The position numbers were made by a program, and so were the translations under genes. A stretch of DNA of 64,000 bases from Phymorhynchus buccinoides (lineage: Eukaryota; Mollusca; Gastropoda; Neogastropoda; Raphitomidae), in contig CM065699.1 in NCBI GenBank assembly GCA_017654935.2, positions 21,022,851 to 21,086,850 on the forward strand, read 5' to 3'. Below, in pieces: positions 34,046-45,075 of this stretch; position 1 is the first letter of the stretch; each line of letters opens with the position of its first letter. The notes beneath the pieces were generated by a model that saw only the letters and a program-made list of their open reading frames with translations, searched no databases and was not told the DNA's origin.

Positions 34046-34772
34046 CCTTCATTCCTTAGTCCTCTATCATGCAGGGACTTTCATTCCATGGTCCTCTATC
34101 ATGCAGGGACTTTCATTCCATGGTCCTCTATCATGCATGGACTTTCATTCCTTGGTCCTCTATCATGCAGGGACTTTCATTCCATGGTCCTCTATGATGC
34201 ATGGACTTTCATTCCTTGGTCCTCTATCATGCAGGGACTTTCATTCCTTGGTCCTCTATCATGCATGGACTTTCATTCCATGGTCCTCTATGATGCATGG
34301 ACTTTCATTCCATGGTCCTCTATCATGCAGGGACTTTCATTCCTTGGTCCTCTATCATGCAGGGACTTTCATTCCTTGGTCCTCTATCATGCAGGGACTT
34401 TCATTCCATGGTCCTCTATCATGCAGGGACTTTCATTCCATGGTCCTCTATCATGCATGGACTTTCATTCCATGGTCCTCTATCATGCAGGGACTTTCAT
34501 TCCATGGTCCTCTATCATGCAGGGACTTTCATTCCTTGGTCCTCTATCATGCAGGGACTTTCATTCCATGGTCCTCTATCATGCATGGACTTTCATTCCA
34601 TGGTCCTCTATCATGCAGGGACTTTCATTCCATGGTCCTCTATCATGCAGGGACTTTCATTCCATGGTCCTCTATCATGCAGGGACTTTCATTCCATGGT
34701 CCTCTATCATGCAGGGACTTTCATTCCATGGTCCTTTATCATGCAGGGACTTTCATTCCATGGTCCTATTTA
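34046..34772 (+). repeat. 32-bp minisatellite, block 2 (~22 units)
   Basis: Same unit as block 1, mainly the ATGCAGGG type with frequent CCTTGG variants, resembling the right end of block 1. Confidence 0.97.
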
Positions 34773-35049
34773 GGATTTTTCATCCTGTGTTCTTGTGTTG
34801 TGCATGCCTTTGGTGTGTGTGTGTGTGTGTGTGTGTGCATCAAAGTCAGTCAATTTTTTTAATTTTCAGATAGTACATTGAATAAGCAATGTGTGTGTGT
34901 GTGTGTGTGCTGTAAAGTTTCAGTTGATTTTAAAAAAAATATTAGAAGACCAGTATGCAATCACTTTTGTTTTTATTACACTAGTGTTACACAGTGCAGA
35001 TTTCTCCTGCCATAGTTTCGCACTACGGGAACTTTGACGCTTTAGGCTT

Positions 35050-35148
35050 ACCAGGGATGTACAGTAGACATCCCTGGGCTCACACAACATTCTTAGCGCC
35101 TATCTCCAAAACCACGGACCTACATTCTAATTCTAATGTAGGTCCGTG
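35050..35148. repeat. Two perfect hairpins
   Basis: 35051-35060/35068-35077 pair as CCAGGGATGT with a 7-base loop. 35113-35126/35135-35148 pair as CACGGACCTACATT with an 8-base loop. Confidence 0.85.
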
Positions 35149-35224
35149 TCAAAACGCAACACATTGCTATTTGTTGCTAGTGACGCTGTGTGCGGAGTAC
35201 TGAGCTATAAATAGCTCTGGCGCG

Positions 35225-35285
35225 GAGCACGAAAATCTTTAGCCCCACATGGCCGAAAGGCCCAAGAGGGCGTAAAACTTTATTT
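35225..35285 (+). mobile_element. Retroposon 3' tail
   Basis: CCCACATGGCCGAAAGGCCC followed by 'aagagggcgtaaaac' and an A/T-rich end: a stem-loop plus GGCGTAAAAC tail that recurs in variants at 24880, 26005-26032, 29246, 36500-36540, 38797-38835 and, joined to a U2 head, at 62476-62516. Confidence 0.6.
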
Positions 35286-35967
35286 TCTCTCTCTCTCTCA
35301 CGAAAATCTATGACGTCAGGATTCAGAGTCGAGTAAAAAAAAGTCTACACCCTTCTGGATTGTTGTTGTTTTCTGATGAATATTCATGAGAAAACCGGAA
35401 CCAGTTTAGCTAAACTTCTTTTTGGATTGGTCGATAAAGATTGGAAATTCCGCATCTACAAGCCGGAATGGGTCAAAACGTAATGTTTTCTTTGGGTGAG
35501 ACAGCAACACTGCATGAGCTTTGATTCAATTTCTTTCAAAAAACAGAATTCTTCAGAGGTTATTTCATTCTGTCTGTTTTATTGCTTGTAACTAAAAATA
35601 AAATAAAAAATAAAAATTAATAATACTTTTGTTTGTTTTGTTTTGAATTTTTAAGGGGGTGTCTTCCCACATGCATGCATATATATGGGCATTTGTGTTT
35701 GTGTACATGCAAGTCAACCAATATTCCATGCCTATGTACATGATTCTTCAGTCCAAATTTGTCATTGGATATGGGATTTTGGCCCACACGGTAAGGATTA
35801 CGACAATTATGTGAGCATACAGTAGTGTCTACTCTGATGCTTGCCTCTTTTCAACCTAACACAAATTTGCTCCCTGTGGACTGCTGCTTTCGTGGTCTGC
35901 GACCTGATAAGCCAGGGTGTGGCTGTGAGTTGGAATCGGAATGAGCAGTGTGGGAGCAACATGAAAG

Positions 35968-35972
<5 letters not shown>

Positions 35973-36031
<59 letters not shown>
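35973..36031. repeat. (GA)n microsatellite
   Basis: Counterpart of 25426-25518 in the duplicate. Confidence 0.95.
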
Positions 36032-36032
<1 letters not shown>

Positions 36033-37068
36033 AATGCCTGTCATTGATCTACCAGTCTATAAGAAAGGGAGGTGGGGGAAAAAGAAAAAAGAAAGGGAGG
36101 TGGGTGGGGGAGGAGTCAGGACTTAATTACGTGTGGCTCATGACTTCTGATGCACAGTGATAGAAAGCAAAGGTGGATACAAAGAGAGAGAGGAGAGACA
36201 GAAACAGAATCCAATAACTATATATATAGTAAGAATGAAATAGTGAGGCCAAAAGAGGAGATGGCGAAATTGAACAAAGGGTAATTACTCTCTTTTTCTA
36301 ATTAACTCCCCTCCACCAAAGTTGATTACGATACCATTCACCTAGCAGTGCGTGGGTCAGAACCAAAGTGAAACAAGCAAAGCATCACATTCCAAGCTCG
36401 CCTTTATGACCTTCACCCACACAGTACACATCAACAATGGTGGGGAGGACAACATACAAACAAATCAACACATGTCCAAGAGTGGCATATATATATATAG
36501 TAATGTCCCATATGATCTAACGATCGGGAGGACGTAAAACATTAATCTTATGACAGAAACAGAGAAACAGTGACTGAGAGAGACAAAGACAAAGCAACAT
36601 AGAAAGAGGGAGAGGGAGGAGGGGGGGGGGGGAGAGGTAAACAAGATAGTCCCAGACAAATCTTTCATTCTGATGGACAAACACCAAAATGTTTGTATTC
36701 ATCTTCATCTTTATTGATTTCCAGCACATTCTGAGCTTGGTGGCTTTTTTACTCCCTCAACTATTCTATTGGTACACACACCAAACATCATTAAAATTAT
36801 GCGTACCAGCAAGTCATGATAGTTCACAAACCAAACATAGTTTGTGTACCAATGGCTGTGACGATTCTTCTCCCTTTGTTTGGTCTCGGTTGCTCTCTCC
36901 ATTTGGTGGTCATGTTATTTATCTATACCGGTACACATCACTGGTTGACATTAGCCTGTAGAAAGGGCCAATCGTAAATGAGAGCTGTACTATAAATGAT
37001 ATTCTACAGTATTGGAATATCATGCTACAGCTTAAAGGGCCAGCCACATGTCCACTAAAATTGTACGA

Positions 37069-37309
37069 CTGGTGTCCTGAACAGGCTCTACTGAACTCCA
37101 CCGAAATGACTCAGCAGAAGTGCAGTGTCTCCTCGGTTGGTTGCCTCCTAACGGCCTAACATAGATTCGCTCCCCTTGGACTACTGGTCTCGGTTTCTGC
37201 GACTTGAACAAACCCGGGTGTAGCTGCGAATTGGAATTCGGAACGAGCGGCGTGGGAGCAACGCCACTGTACAGCACAGAAGATGGGACAGCAAAAAAAA
37301 AAAAAGAAG
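37069..37309 (+). mobile_element. SINE family S1 insertion with 12-bp TSD
   Basis: Flanked by AAAATTGTACGA at 37057-37068 and again at 37310-37321. The body ends 'agaagatgggacagca' plus an A-rich tail with AAGAAG. Duplication A shows the uninterrupted site ('ccactaaaatcgtacgac' near 26449). It has no clear Pol III B box, so the SINE class is open. Confidence 0.92.
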
Positions 37310-37428
37310 AAAATTGTACGATACAATTACGTTGTCTCCAAGAACAAATGTGATTCGCGCTTCGAGATCACGTGATCGAATCGTATAATCGTGTGATTTT
37401 AGCCGACGTGTGGCTGACCCTTTAGTCT

Positions 37429-37685
37429 TTCGTGGAAGACTATGACTCTCGTACGAGGGGGCCCTTGCATCGGCTCTGGTGCTGCAACCAAGGGATTGGT
37501 TGGCCTTTGGGGACCTTCCCCAATGCCAATTCTCATCCCCAAATCCCTCTGGCCGAGAGAGTGGGGATGTACCCTGGGCAAGGCATCTCCACTACAAACT
37601 AATTCTCGCCCAGCCCGCCAGAATAGTATCTGCCCCCTCTGCTATCTGGCAGTCATTGTCGGAAACGACTGACAGGCAACAACAA
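37429..37685 (+). repeat. Repeat family R3 in duplication B
   Basis: Same blocks as at 26577-26830. Confidence 0.8.
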
Positions 37686-37794
37686 CACCACATATTGAAG
37701 AGAGAGATACATATTAAATAATGATAAAATTCATTTCATGTTTCTGTCTGTCCGGCCTGTTGTCCCCAAACCATTGTCCGGAGACCCCTATAAC

Positions 37795-37977
37795 CAGGCA
37801 TGGTAGTGGGGGCAAAGTGGTTTTCAAGGAAAATGGCCGGGGGTCCAGGGGGCCGAAGAAAATTCAATAAATGAGTGAAATTTTCACTTTTTCATGCCGT
37901 TTCAATGCATTTTTTAATACTTTTGTTTCAAACTGTTTCGCGGATTTTCTGTGATTCGCGGATGTCTACCATGCCTG
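37795..37977. mobile_element. MITE with CAGGCATGGTAG ends, 5-bp TSD
   Basis: Perfect 12-base inverted ends CAGGCATGGTAG/CTACCATGCCTG, flanked by ATAAC on both sides; copy A shows the empty site. A second copy, 180 bases, is at 59489-59668 inside another MITE. The body holds 'aatggccgggggtccagggg' and 'gtttcgcggattttctgtga'. Confidence 0.92.
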
Positions 37978-38136
37978 ATAACCATGTTGATAAGCATCAC
38001 CCAAGAAAAGGAGTGGGAGACATTTTGGACTGCTATGTTGACAACCGCTATTCTGATGACCTGGGTCGTCCCAAACAAGAGGCCAGTTTTAAAACCAGTT
38101 GGCTGTAGACCCCCCCCTCCCCCATCCCCCATAACA

Positions 38137-38493
38137 ACTGTATTTTACGGACTACAAGGCACACCTGATTATAAGGCGCACCCCCCAAATTTTACACACA
38201 AATATATTTTTTTGTTATACTTTCTTACTATACTTTCTTACTATATTGTTAGCCATATTATGTTGTTGTCGTACCCTGGCTAAAAGACTCCAGGAATCAT
38301 CCGAAAAGCTGAAGCACTTGAACACTATGGTACAAATGCATCAGCTAGGGATGAGAACACTACGTGTGTGACCGTTTTTTTATTACCCTGCCACGTGGGC
38401 AGCCACACTCCAACTTCGGGGGAGTCATATTATAAGGCGCAGGGGTCTCAGCCTAGGAAAAAAGTATCGCCTTATAGTCCGAAAAATACGGTA
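38137..38493 (+). mobile_element. 'CGGACTATAAGGCGC' MITE carrying a nested retroposon
   Basis: Long inverted ends 'tattttacggactacaaggc' and 'cgccttatagtccgaaaaat'. The retroposon of family R4 interrupts it at 38262-38425. Other copies: 50978-51150, 57077-57243, 59452-59814 and, more distantly, 49199-50138. Confidence 0.85.
38262..38425 (+). mobile_element. Retroposon family R4, nested, 8-bp TSD
   Basis: CATATTAT at 38254-38261 is repeated at 38426-38433. The body has 'taccctggctaaaagactcc', 'gatgagaacactacgtgtgt' and 'gggcagccacactccaactt'. Related copies: 48325-48490 (-) and 56420-56545 (+). Confidence 0.85.
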
Positions 38494-38599
38494 TATACTT
38501 GAAGGAACGCAGTGGAGCACATGTTTGACTGCTATTCTGGAAACAGCTGTTCTGGATACCTGGGCTGTCCAAAAACAAGTGATCAAAGTTTGAGAATTG

Positions 38600-39430
38600 A
38601 CTGCAGACCTTGATAACGGTTAGCCATATAAATGGTTGCAAATTTCATGTTTGAAATAACTGGAAGAGTATTACTACAAGATATAATAAGTATTTAGACA
38701 GTTCATGAACAAACACACACAAAAAAGCATTCTTAACACAGCTACACTACATTCAAATAAAAGTAATTAAAAGATCATAACACTCACATAAGAAATGTCC
38801 CATATGGTCTTTTATAGAGCGAGAGGACGTAAAACATAAACTCTTCTAACACTCACCACATATATGTAAAGTAAAAGAGAAGCAACTGAATCAAATACAG
38901 AGCTAGTTATTAACTGATATAACGTTTATGTTATAGTACTAGCTAAGAATGAATAGACAAAAAACAGACAGTCATGTCTATTATTGTACCGGTAATCATG
39001 ACAACTATATTATATCCCATACTTTCAATTTATATGATACCAGGCGGAAAAATGTTATGATGGACAAGTTAGCAAATGGCATCAGAACAGTTTTAAAGGA
39101 CACGTCCAAGAGTCTTTTTGTATGGGTAGAGAAAATCTCTTGACCTTGACAGAAAGTAAAATGTGTAACTTCTAAAAAGGGGCAAAATATGCATGCATTT
39201 AAAAAAAAAAAAAATTTGGGGGGGTGGTGTCACATTCAATGAAAACATGTTCACATCTATGTGTGTAATGCGTATTGCGCTCATTTATTTGTGTTCATTG
39301 CGTATAATGACACTAAATTTCTATAATTACTGAGTTTCTAATGTTTGCATTGATTGATGCTTGTTTTCATGTTGATTACTCTTTTACTCTCGTCTCTTCT
39401 TTAATGTGTATGTTCATTCATTTGCATCTC
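38600..39430. other. AT-rich non-coding
   Basis: A retroposon tail ('cccatatggtcttttatagagcgagaggacgtaaaac') at 38798-38835; nothing else recognised. Confidence 0.45.
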
Positions 39431-39439
39431 ACTTCTTTT

Positions 39440-39522
39440 AGTTAGTGTTTAACCTTTTGTACAGCGCTTGGAGCTCCCTGCAAAGGGAGTAAAGCGCAAA
39501 ATAAATATCCATTATTATTATA
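39440..39522 (+). mobile_element. LINE 3' end
   Basis: 'tgtacagcgcttggagctcc' … 'taaagcgcaaaataaatatc' then (ATT)n, the same style of 3' end as at 57500-57588. Confidence 0.6.
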
Positions 39523-39524
39523 AC

Positions 39525-41285
39525 AAACACAGCATTGCCATAATCTGAAAAAGCGACACAATAATTATTATGACTATTACAATGAACGCGATTAACCTTC
39601 ATTGTCATAAAAAAAAAAAGTGGAAAGGGAGAAGAAGAAATAATTTTTTCAATTTCACCACATTCTTACACAATTACAGCAAGTTTATGCGGAGTACTCT
39701 CTCTCTCAACCACACACACAGGAAAACATTGTTGTTGATTCTAATGTTTATTTGGTTGTTGGGGGGTTGTGTATGCTTTATTTATTTTTTTTAAATATTT
39801 TCTTTAATACATTAATCAGGTTTTCGGTCTGGCCCCTGATGATGATGCCCCCTGAGAGAGACAGAGAATGAAGAAAAACACAGAGAGAGAGAGAGAGAGA
39901 GAGATGGGGGGTAGGAGAAAAAGGTAGACAGAGTGAGAGAGGGAGGCAGATAGAAAGATACAGAGAGAGGGAGGGAGAGACAGAGATGAGAGGGGGGAGA
40001 AACAGGGAGAGGGTGGGGTGGGGGTGGGGGGTAAAGAAACAGAGAGAAGAGGGACAGGAGGGGATGACGAAGATTACGTCTTTTCATTCATTATTTTCTT
40101 TTACTTTACCGTCATCAGATTATCACGTCATAGTTCTAGCATGCGTCATCCATTCACTGCCGTCATTGTTAAGTTTAGTGTGTTGTATTCACCTCGTCAG
40201 TCTTTTTAAAGACGAAAATTTGGTTTTATTCACCGTGTTTATTGTTTATTTCACCTTCATGTGCTTGTGTGAGTGTAGCGTTTTGATGTTTTTCAGTTCA
40301 ATTGTTCTTTAATATATTTAGTAATGTTTGTTTGTTTTCTGCAAAAGTGTAAACTGTAAATAAAAAAGTTCAATTAAAAAAAAAAAAAGTTTCTGGGGAG
40401 TAAATCAGAGCTTGGAACTGCTGCAAGAAAGAGGAAACCCAATATCAGATGATACAAAGCTTCAAGTCGAAGGCACTTTGTGCCGATGACTTTACAGTTC
40501 AAAGGTCCGGGGGGACTATTACAAAACTATTAAAATTAAACCTAATAAAACATCATAGAATTCTTCTGTTAGCCCTAATTCTATTAACTTGAAATTAGCA
40601 TTAAAAAAAACAGTGGGTTTTCTTGTTGTTGCTGGTTTGTTCACTTCAGTCATTTGCTTACTTCTTTTTTTTTTATAGGAAAAAAGCTTTGAAAAGAACA
40701 CAGAAAAAATAAAAACAGCGATTTCTTGCTAATGTATAACAAAAGAAAAGATAATGTTTACACAAATTTCCAACTGCCGTTACGTAAAATCCAACTTTAT
40801 TTTCTCAATGTTCGCACTAAGAATTTCAAATTTCTTTCTTTTACGATTCATGACGCAATTTAGCACATGATTGTGATGACAAAAAATCTGCCTCCTCAGA
40901 TAATAACACAAACTTTTGCATGCAGTCAACAACAATAAAATTAAACAAGTACTGAGTATACACACAGAAAACTACATTACTAGTGTAACATTACAAAATG
41001 ACGATGCACCCATCCATGTTTCAGATCTTGGGACATATTACAATGTACATATATATGGTTATTTTACAAAATATCAATCAAAATGGAAGGAAAGTGGGGA
41101 GTTGGGGAAAAGCTTTACTATTCAACATGATTATCACACTATAAAGTAAAAATAAAACTACTGAACTGAGGAAAATGCATCAAACAAAGCCACAGTAATA
41201 TTTTCATTCTTAAGACTAGAGTAAGAATCAAGTGTTTAGTTTTTCTTCATCAGTATAAACAGAAAATCATACTGGCAATATACTA
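39525..41285. other. AT-rich non-coding with purine tract
   Basis: GA-rich low complexity at 39858-40070; AATAAA followed by A12 at 40359-40388 could be a retroposed 3' end. No gene recognised. Confidence 0.45.
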
Positions 41286-41288
41286 TGT

Positions 41289-42144
41289 TTAACCCTCTTG
41301 CATTTATTCCACCCAAATGCAACGTGGTGACAGCCCTGAAATGGCCTTTGCTGTCGACGGGGCTATAATTTTAATCTTAATTCCGCCCTTCCGGAAGTTG
41401 CCTCTATTCAAGCCGCCTCAAAACACCCATAACTTGCTCCAGACCTGTGTACCCGTAAATCACGAAAAGTGTATTCAGAATTTCAAAATTAAAGAGTATT
41501 TTTTTCCAAAATAGGAGTATTCCAAGAAATATTGAGAAACACAGCAGACAAAGCATATTATCTTTATATAAGAGAAACGTCAATATCTCTGTTACAGTAC
41601 TTGCAGTGCGCAAATATATATTTTTCACATTCTTCACACGCGCGCTCGCCGAGTTGAAAATACAAAATGGCAGCCACCAAACCACGCAAAATATTGCGAA
41701 CGAGAACTACAAACTTGCGCTCTTGGCCAATCGGAGACATTGACACACAAAAAGTTGTTCCTGGCTATACGCACAGCAGTCAGTGCGGCATGTTTATGGA
41801 AGCATTATATGCACGTTTGAACAATAATGATAGTCGGATTTTTTGTTGGCGTATTTTTTCCCAGATGTCGTATACGTGACAAACAGGCGTACAAAATACG
41901 CCAAAATCGTATGGGTAAACAGGTCTGTTGCTCCCACTTTGAGACCCCCTCTGATGGCATTTTTATCACGCACTGGTTCTGGCTTGTATACACACACTAT
42001 GAAGGAGCTTCTCACTTACGGTGAAGGATAGCAACTGTATGGCGCTCTGCCTGCTTCAAAAGACAGATTATCCTGAAAATGTGTGAAAGAATCTGAACAC
42101 TATAAGGTTTTTTTCTGTAACAAATGCGAATGCAAGAGGGTTAA
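41289..42144. mobile_element. TTAA-bounded element, piggyBac-type, 856 bp
   Basis: Ends TTAACCCTCTTGCATT and its inverse AATGCAAGAGGGTTAA, a 16-base perfect terminal repeat including the TTAA target. Inside, 'tacaaaatacgccaaaatcg' and 'tatgggtaaacaggtctg' resemble the right end of the MITE at 45114-45390, so it may carry a nested remnant. No transposase frame. Confidence 0.8.
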
Positions 42145-42173
42145 AGCAAACTTTATATCAAACATCGACCATT

Positions 42174-42178
<5 letters not shown>

Positions 42179-42204
<26 letters not shown>

Positions 42205-42206
42205 GG
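42179..42206. repeat. Poly-G tract (~28 G)
   Basis: Longest homopolymer G run in the window. Confidence 0.97.
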
Positions 42207-42209
42207 AAA

Positions 42210-43660
42210 GGTGTCCAATGTCACCTGAAAATGAAAAATAAATCAGCAAATATATATATTGCTTTAATTAATACATTTGTCAAACTTAAGTTGAAGGATT
42301 TGTCAGAGCTGATATACACAAATAAGAAAGAACATATAACAAAATTGCTTCAACAGTGTTGTTGGATTATTGCTATCGCTTACACTAAGTGGCAGCTCAC
42401 AGTACTTTTTTAAAACTCATATTTTGTGACAATGTAAAATAAACAACAAACGACTACTGGTATATATAAACACATGCACCTTGACACCCACCAACCTATC
42501 ACCTCATCTCAATTATATTGATTACAAAAACAGACCCAACAAAAATTGTCAATACTTGTGAAATGATATTGCTTTTGAATTAAAAAAGTAAACAAAACTT
42601 TAAAACACCATCACGTTTTAAATAACAAACAAAAAATAAGCAGTGTTAAAGCAACTTATTATGTGCATCAGTACAACCAATATTCAGGACTTATTTGGGG
42701 ATACCATTTTTGATGATTGAGGGAAGCTTAAAATCAAATCATTTCTTGATGCAGTATTTTTGGGGGGAAATCAATACCATTACTTGGTCTGCTCGCATAA
42801 TATACATCAGGGTGAATCTTGGTTAAAGTATGACCTGGACTCCTGAAGAGATACCAAAGCTCAGAAACAAATCATTTTCATTGAATTTAAATTGCTTCTT
42901 CGGAGTTTCAAATGGACACAGGAAATTTAAGTTTACTACTACTACTACTACTACAATAATAAATTACTGGCCCTTTATCATTTTCTGTAATCAGGGGTCA
43001 TATTATGGCCCATGAAGTTTGAAAACAATCTGAAGCTCTGCTTTTTTTTTTTCAAGCATGATGTATGGCCAATACCAAAAACGGTTTCACAAACTTCGCA
43101 CGTGTATTAGCAGAGCTAGATACATGTCCATAAAGCATAATTAAGCACATCTTTACTAAATCATTTCCTAACACAATTACTTTCAAATCTATTATAACAG
43201 GTTTGTATGACTATCAAATGTTTCACATAGGTATGATGTAGCATACTTTTACTAAATCTCAGTTCGACTAACTCAAAAGCAAACTTTTGGAATACCAGGA
43301 TTACTACCGTTTACCCAGGCTGTATTTGTTTTTCACTTTAAGTTTCAAATACTTTCAAATGTGTCCTCACTTACATCCATCTTCATTTTACAAACAATCA
43401 ATAAAAAAAAAATTAAAAGAACATTAAAACTTTCAGTCTATTTTGCACTAGAATTTCAGATTCTGTACACATTAAATTTTCAAAAAATCTATAGTTTATC
43501 CAACATAAATTTACAAAATTTGCACTTTCTTTGAACTTTTCATGCATTTTTTTTTAGCATCAATTGGTTACTTTGTCTATAAATATAATAATGCTATCAA
43601 CAATTCAAATATACATTTACTTGAAAACATTTTAGGCATGCCACGAGTTAAACATGCCTC
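42210..43660. other. AT-rich non-coding
   Basis: Short (TAC)n near 42938-42952; no coding or repeat signature recognised. Confidence 0.45.
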
Positions 43661-43665
43661 ACTTT

Positions 43666-43772
43666 TGGCTGATAAACTAAAGACAAAGCAAGTTTTCTTC
43701 TACCCAATTGTAAAAACAATTTTGGCTGATAAACTAAAGACAAAGCAAGTTTTCTTCTACCCAATTGTAAAA
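43666..43772 (+). repeat. 57-bp direct duplication
   Basis: 'ttttggctgataaactaaag' through 'cccaattgtaaaa' is present twice without change. Confidence 0.95.
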
Positions 43773-43779
43773 AACAACA

Positions 43780-44430
43780 ATCCCCTTTTTTATTGCAAGA
43801 AAATAAACGACCAAAAAAATATATGAACAAAACAGAATTTTAATTCAGCAATAACGAACCAAATCAGATCTGACATTCTTTACATCAGGAAATAGTGTGT
43901 GGGGAGAGGGGGGGGGGGGGATAACACAAATTAAGCAAAACAAAATTATTAACAGATATAATTAACACGCAACTGAAAGTATGTAACACTCAAGCAGTAC
44001 TTATAAAAAATATATAACATATTCAGATCACAACAAGTGAGAGCTACTAAACCACAAGTGCATGACAAACACTTCCACAGCAGAAAATCTAGCTTCACTT
44101 GTAATTTTTGCTAAAGTGAATGAAAAACGATTTCAGCCAAATTTGTTTTGATAACAGAAAAAAAACCTCTACTGGTTTCGCAGTTAAGCCTTGTTTAGGG
44201 GGGAGGGACAAGCGTTCAGAGAATAATTTCCACTTAAACAACTATTGATAACGAGCAGACTAAACCAGCTACTGTTACCCTGATTTCCACCAATTTATTG
44301 AAACGATTCTCGCAGCACCATTTTCAACACAACAAAACTTTCATCCTTTCACCCTTTCTTTCTTTTTATACACGAGTCTGAAAATATCGCACATCTGCTG
44401 AAAGCGTACAAAATGCAATGGAGTGAACCA
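43780..44430. other. AT-rich non-coding
   Basis: G-rich run at 43905-43920; nothing else recognised. Confidence 0.45.
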
Positions 44431-44435
44431 ACTAA

Positions 44436-44891
44436 GGCCAAACAAAAAAAATATGTCTGTTTCCGGTAACCCGACCAACCTAGTTTTTGCTGCTGACCCT
44501 AATTGTTTTTTGGGACGAGTTTCCAAAAAAAAAGAAAAAAGAAGCAATTTGAGCAGACGATGCAATGGAAACAACCATGGCACTCTCACTCGGCGTAGTC
44601 AAGGACTGTTACTCGCGCAGACTTTCGTGATCAACATCCGCCAACACAATGGCGGGCGCAAAGCACGCGATTTCCCGCAGTACAATATTACTGCTATGCT
44701 TGCTGCAACATGCTTATGTGAAAAACAGTCAAGTGGTAAAGATAATCTGTTGATTGATACTCACATTCACATGTTTCAGCATATACGGCAAAAATCTTGC
44801 ACCGCGAAGAAATTTTTTTTTGAAAGCCTACCTACCTACCCTATTGTTTGGGTCCATGTTCCTGGAAACAGACATATTTTTTTGTTTGGCC
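44436..44891. mobile_element. MITE with GGCCAAACAAAAAAATATG ends
   Basis: Inverted ends of about 28 bases, continuing to 'tctgtttcc', with TAA on both flanks. It contains most of a 186-codon open frame that I therefore do not call. Confidence 0.8.
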
Positions 44892-45075
44892 TAACATCTA
44901 CCTCCCCTATCGAAATTCTAAGCGCATACAACAAAACCTTAGCAGATCTTATGAATTGGGGTCACGTAATCCATAAATCTTAAGCCTGAAGTTCAAAAAA
45001 GCACAACCCGTCTTACACTGTATCTTGTTTTGATGAGCACTTACACACATTGCCAGAAGAGACGACCACAATACT

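Larger units (their letters stand above)
35350..38093 (+). repeat. Segmental duplication, copy B
   Basis: Second copy of 24743-27053. Since the duplication it has acquired a SINE with a 12-base target-site duplication and a MITE with a 5-base duplication. Confidence 0.95.

Noticed and set aside
30990..34770. CRISPR-like array
   Set aside because: Units are contiguous with no unique spacers and the genome is eukaryotic; it is a minisatellite.
41667..41879. Small plus-strand gene starting MAATKPRKILR
   Set aside because: It has a plausible start context but lies within the TTAA-bounded element 41289-42144 and has no conserved motif.
44423..44983. 186-codon open frame
   Set aside because: Most of it lies within a MITE with long inverted ends (44436-44891) and it has no recognisable protein motif.
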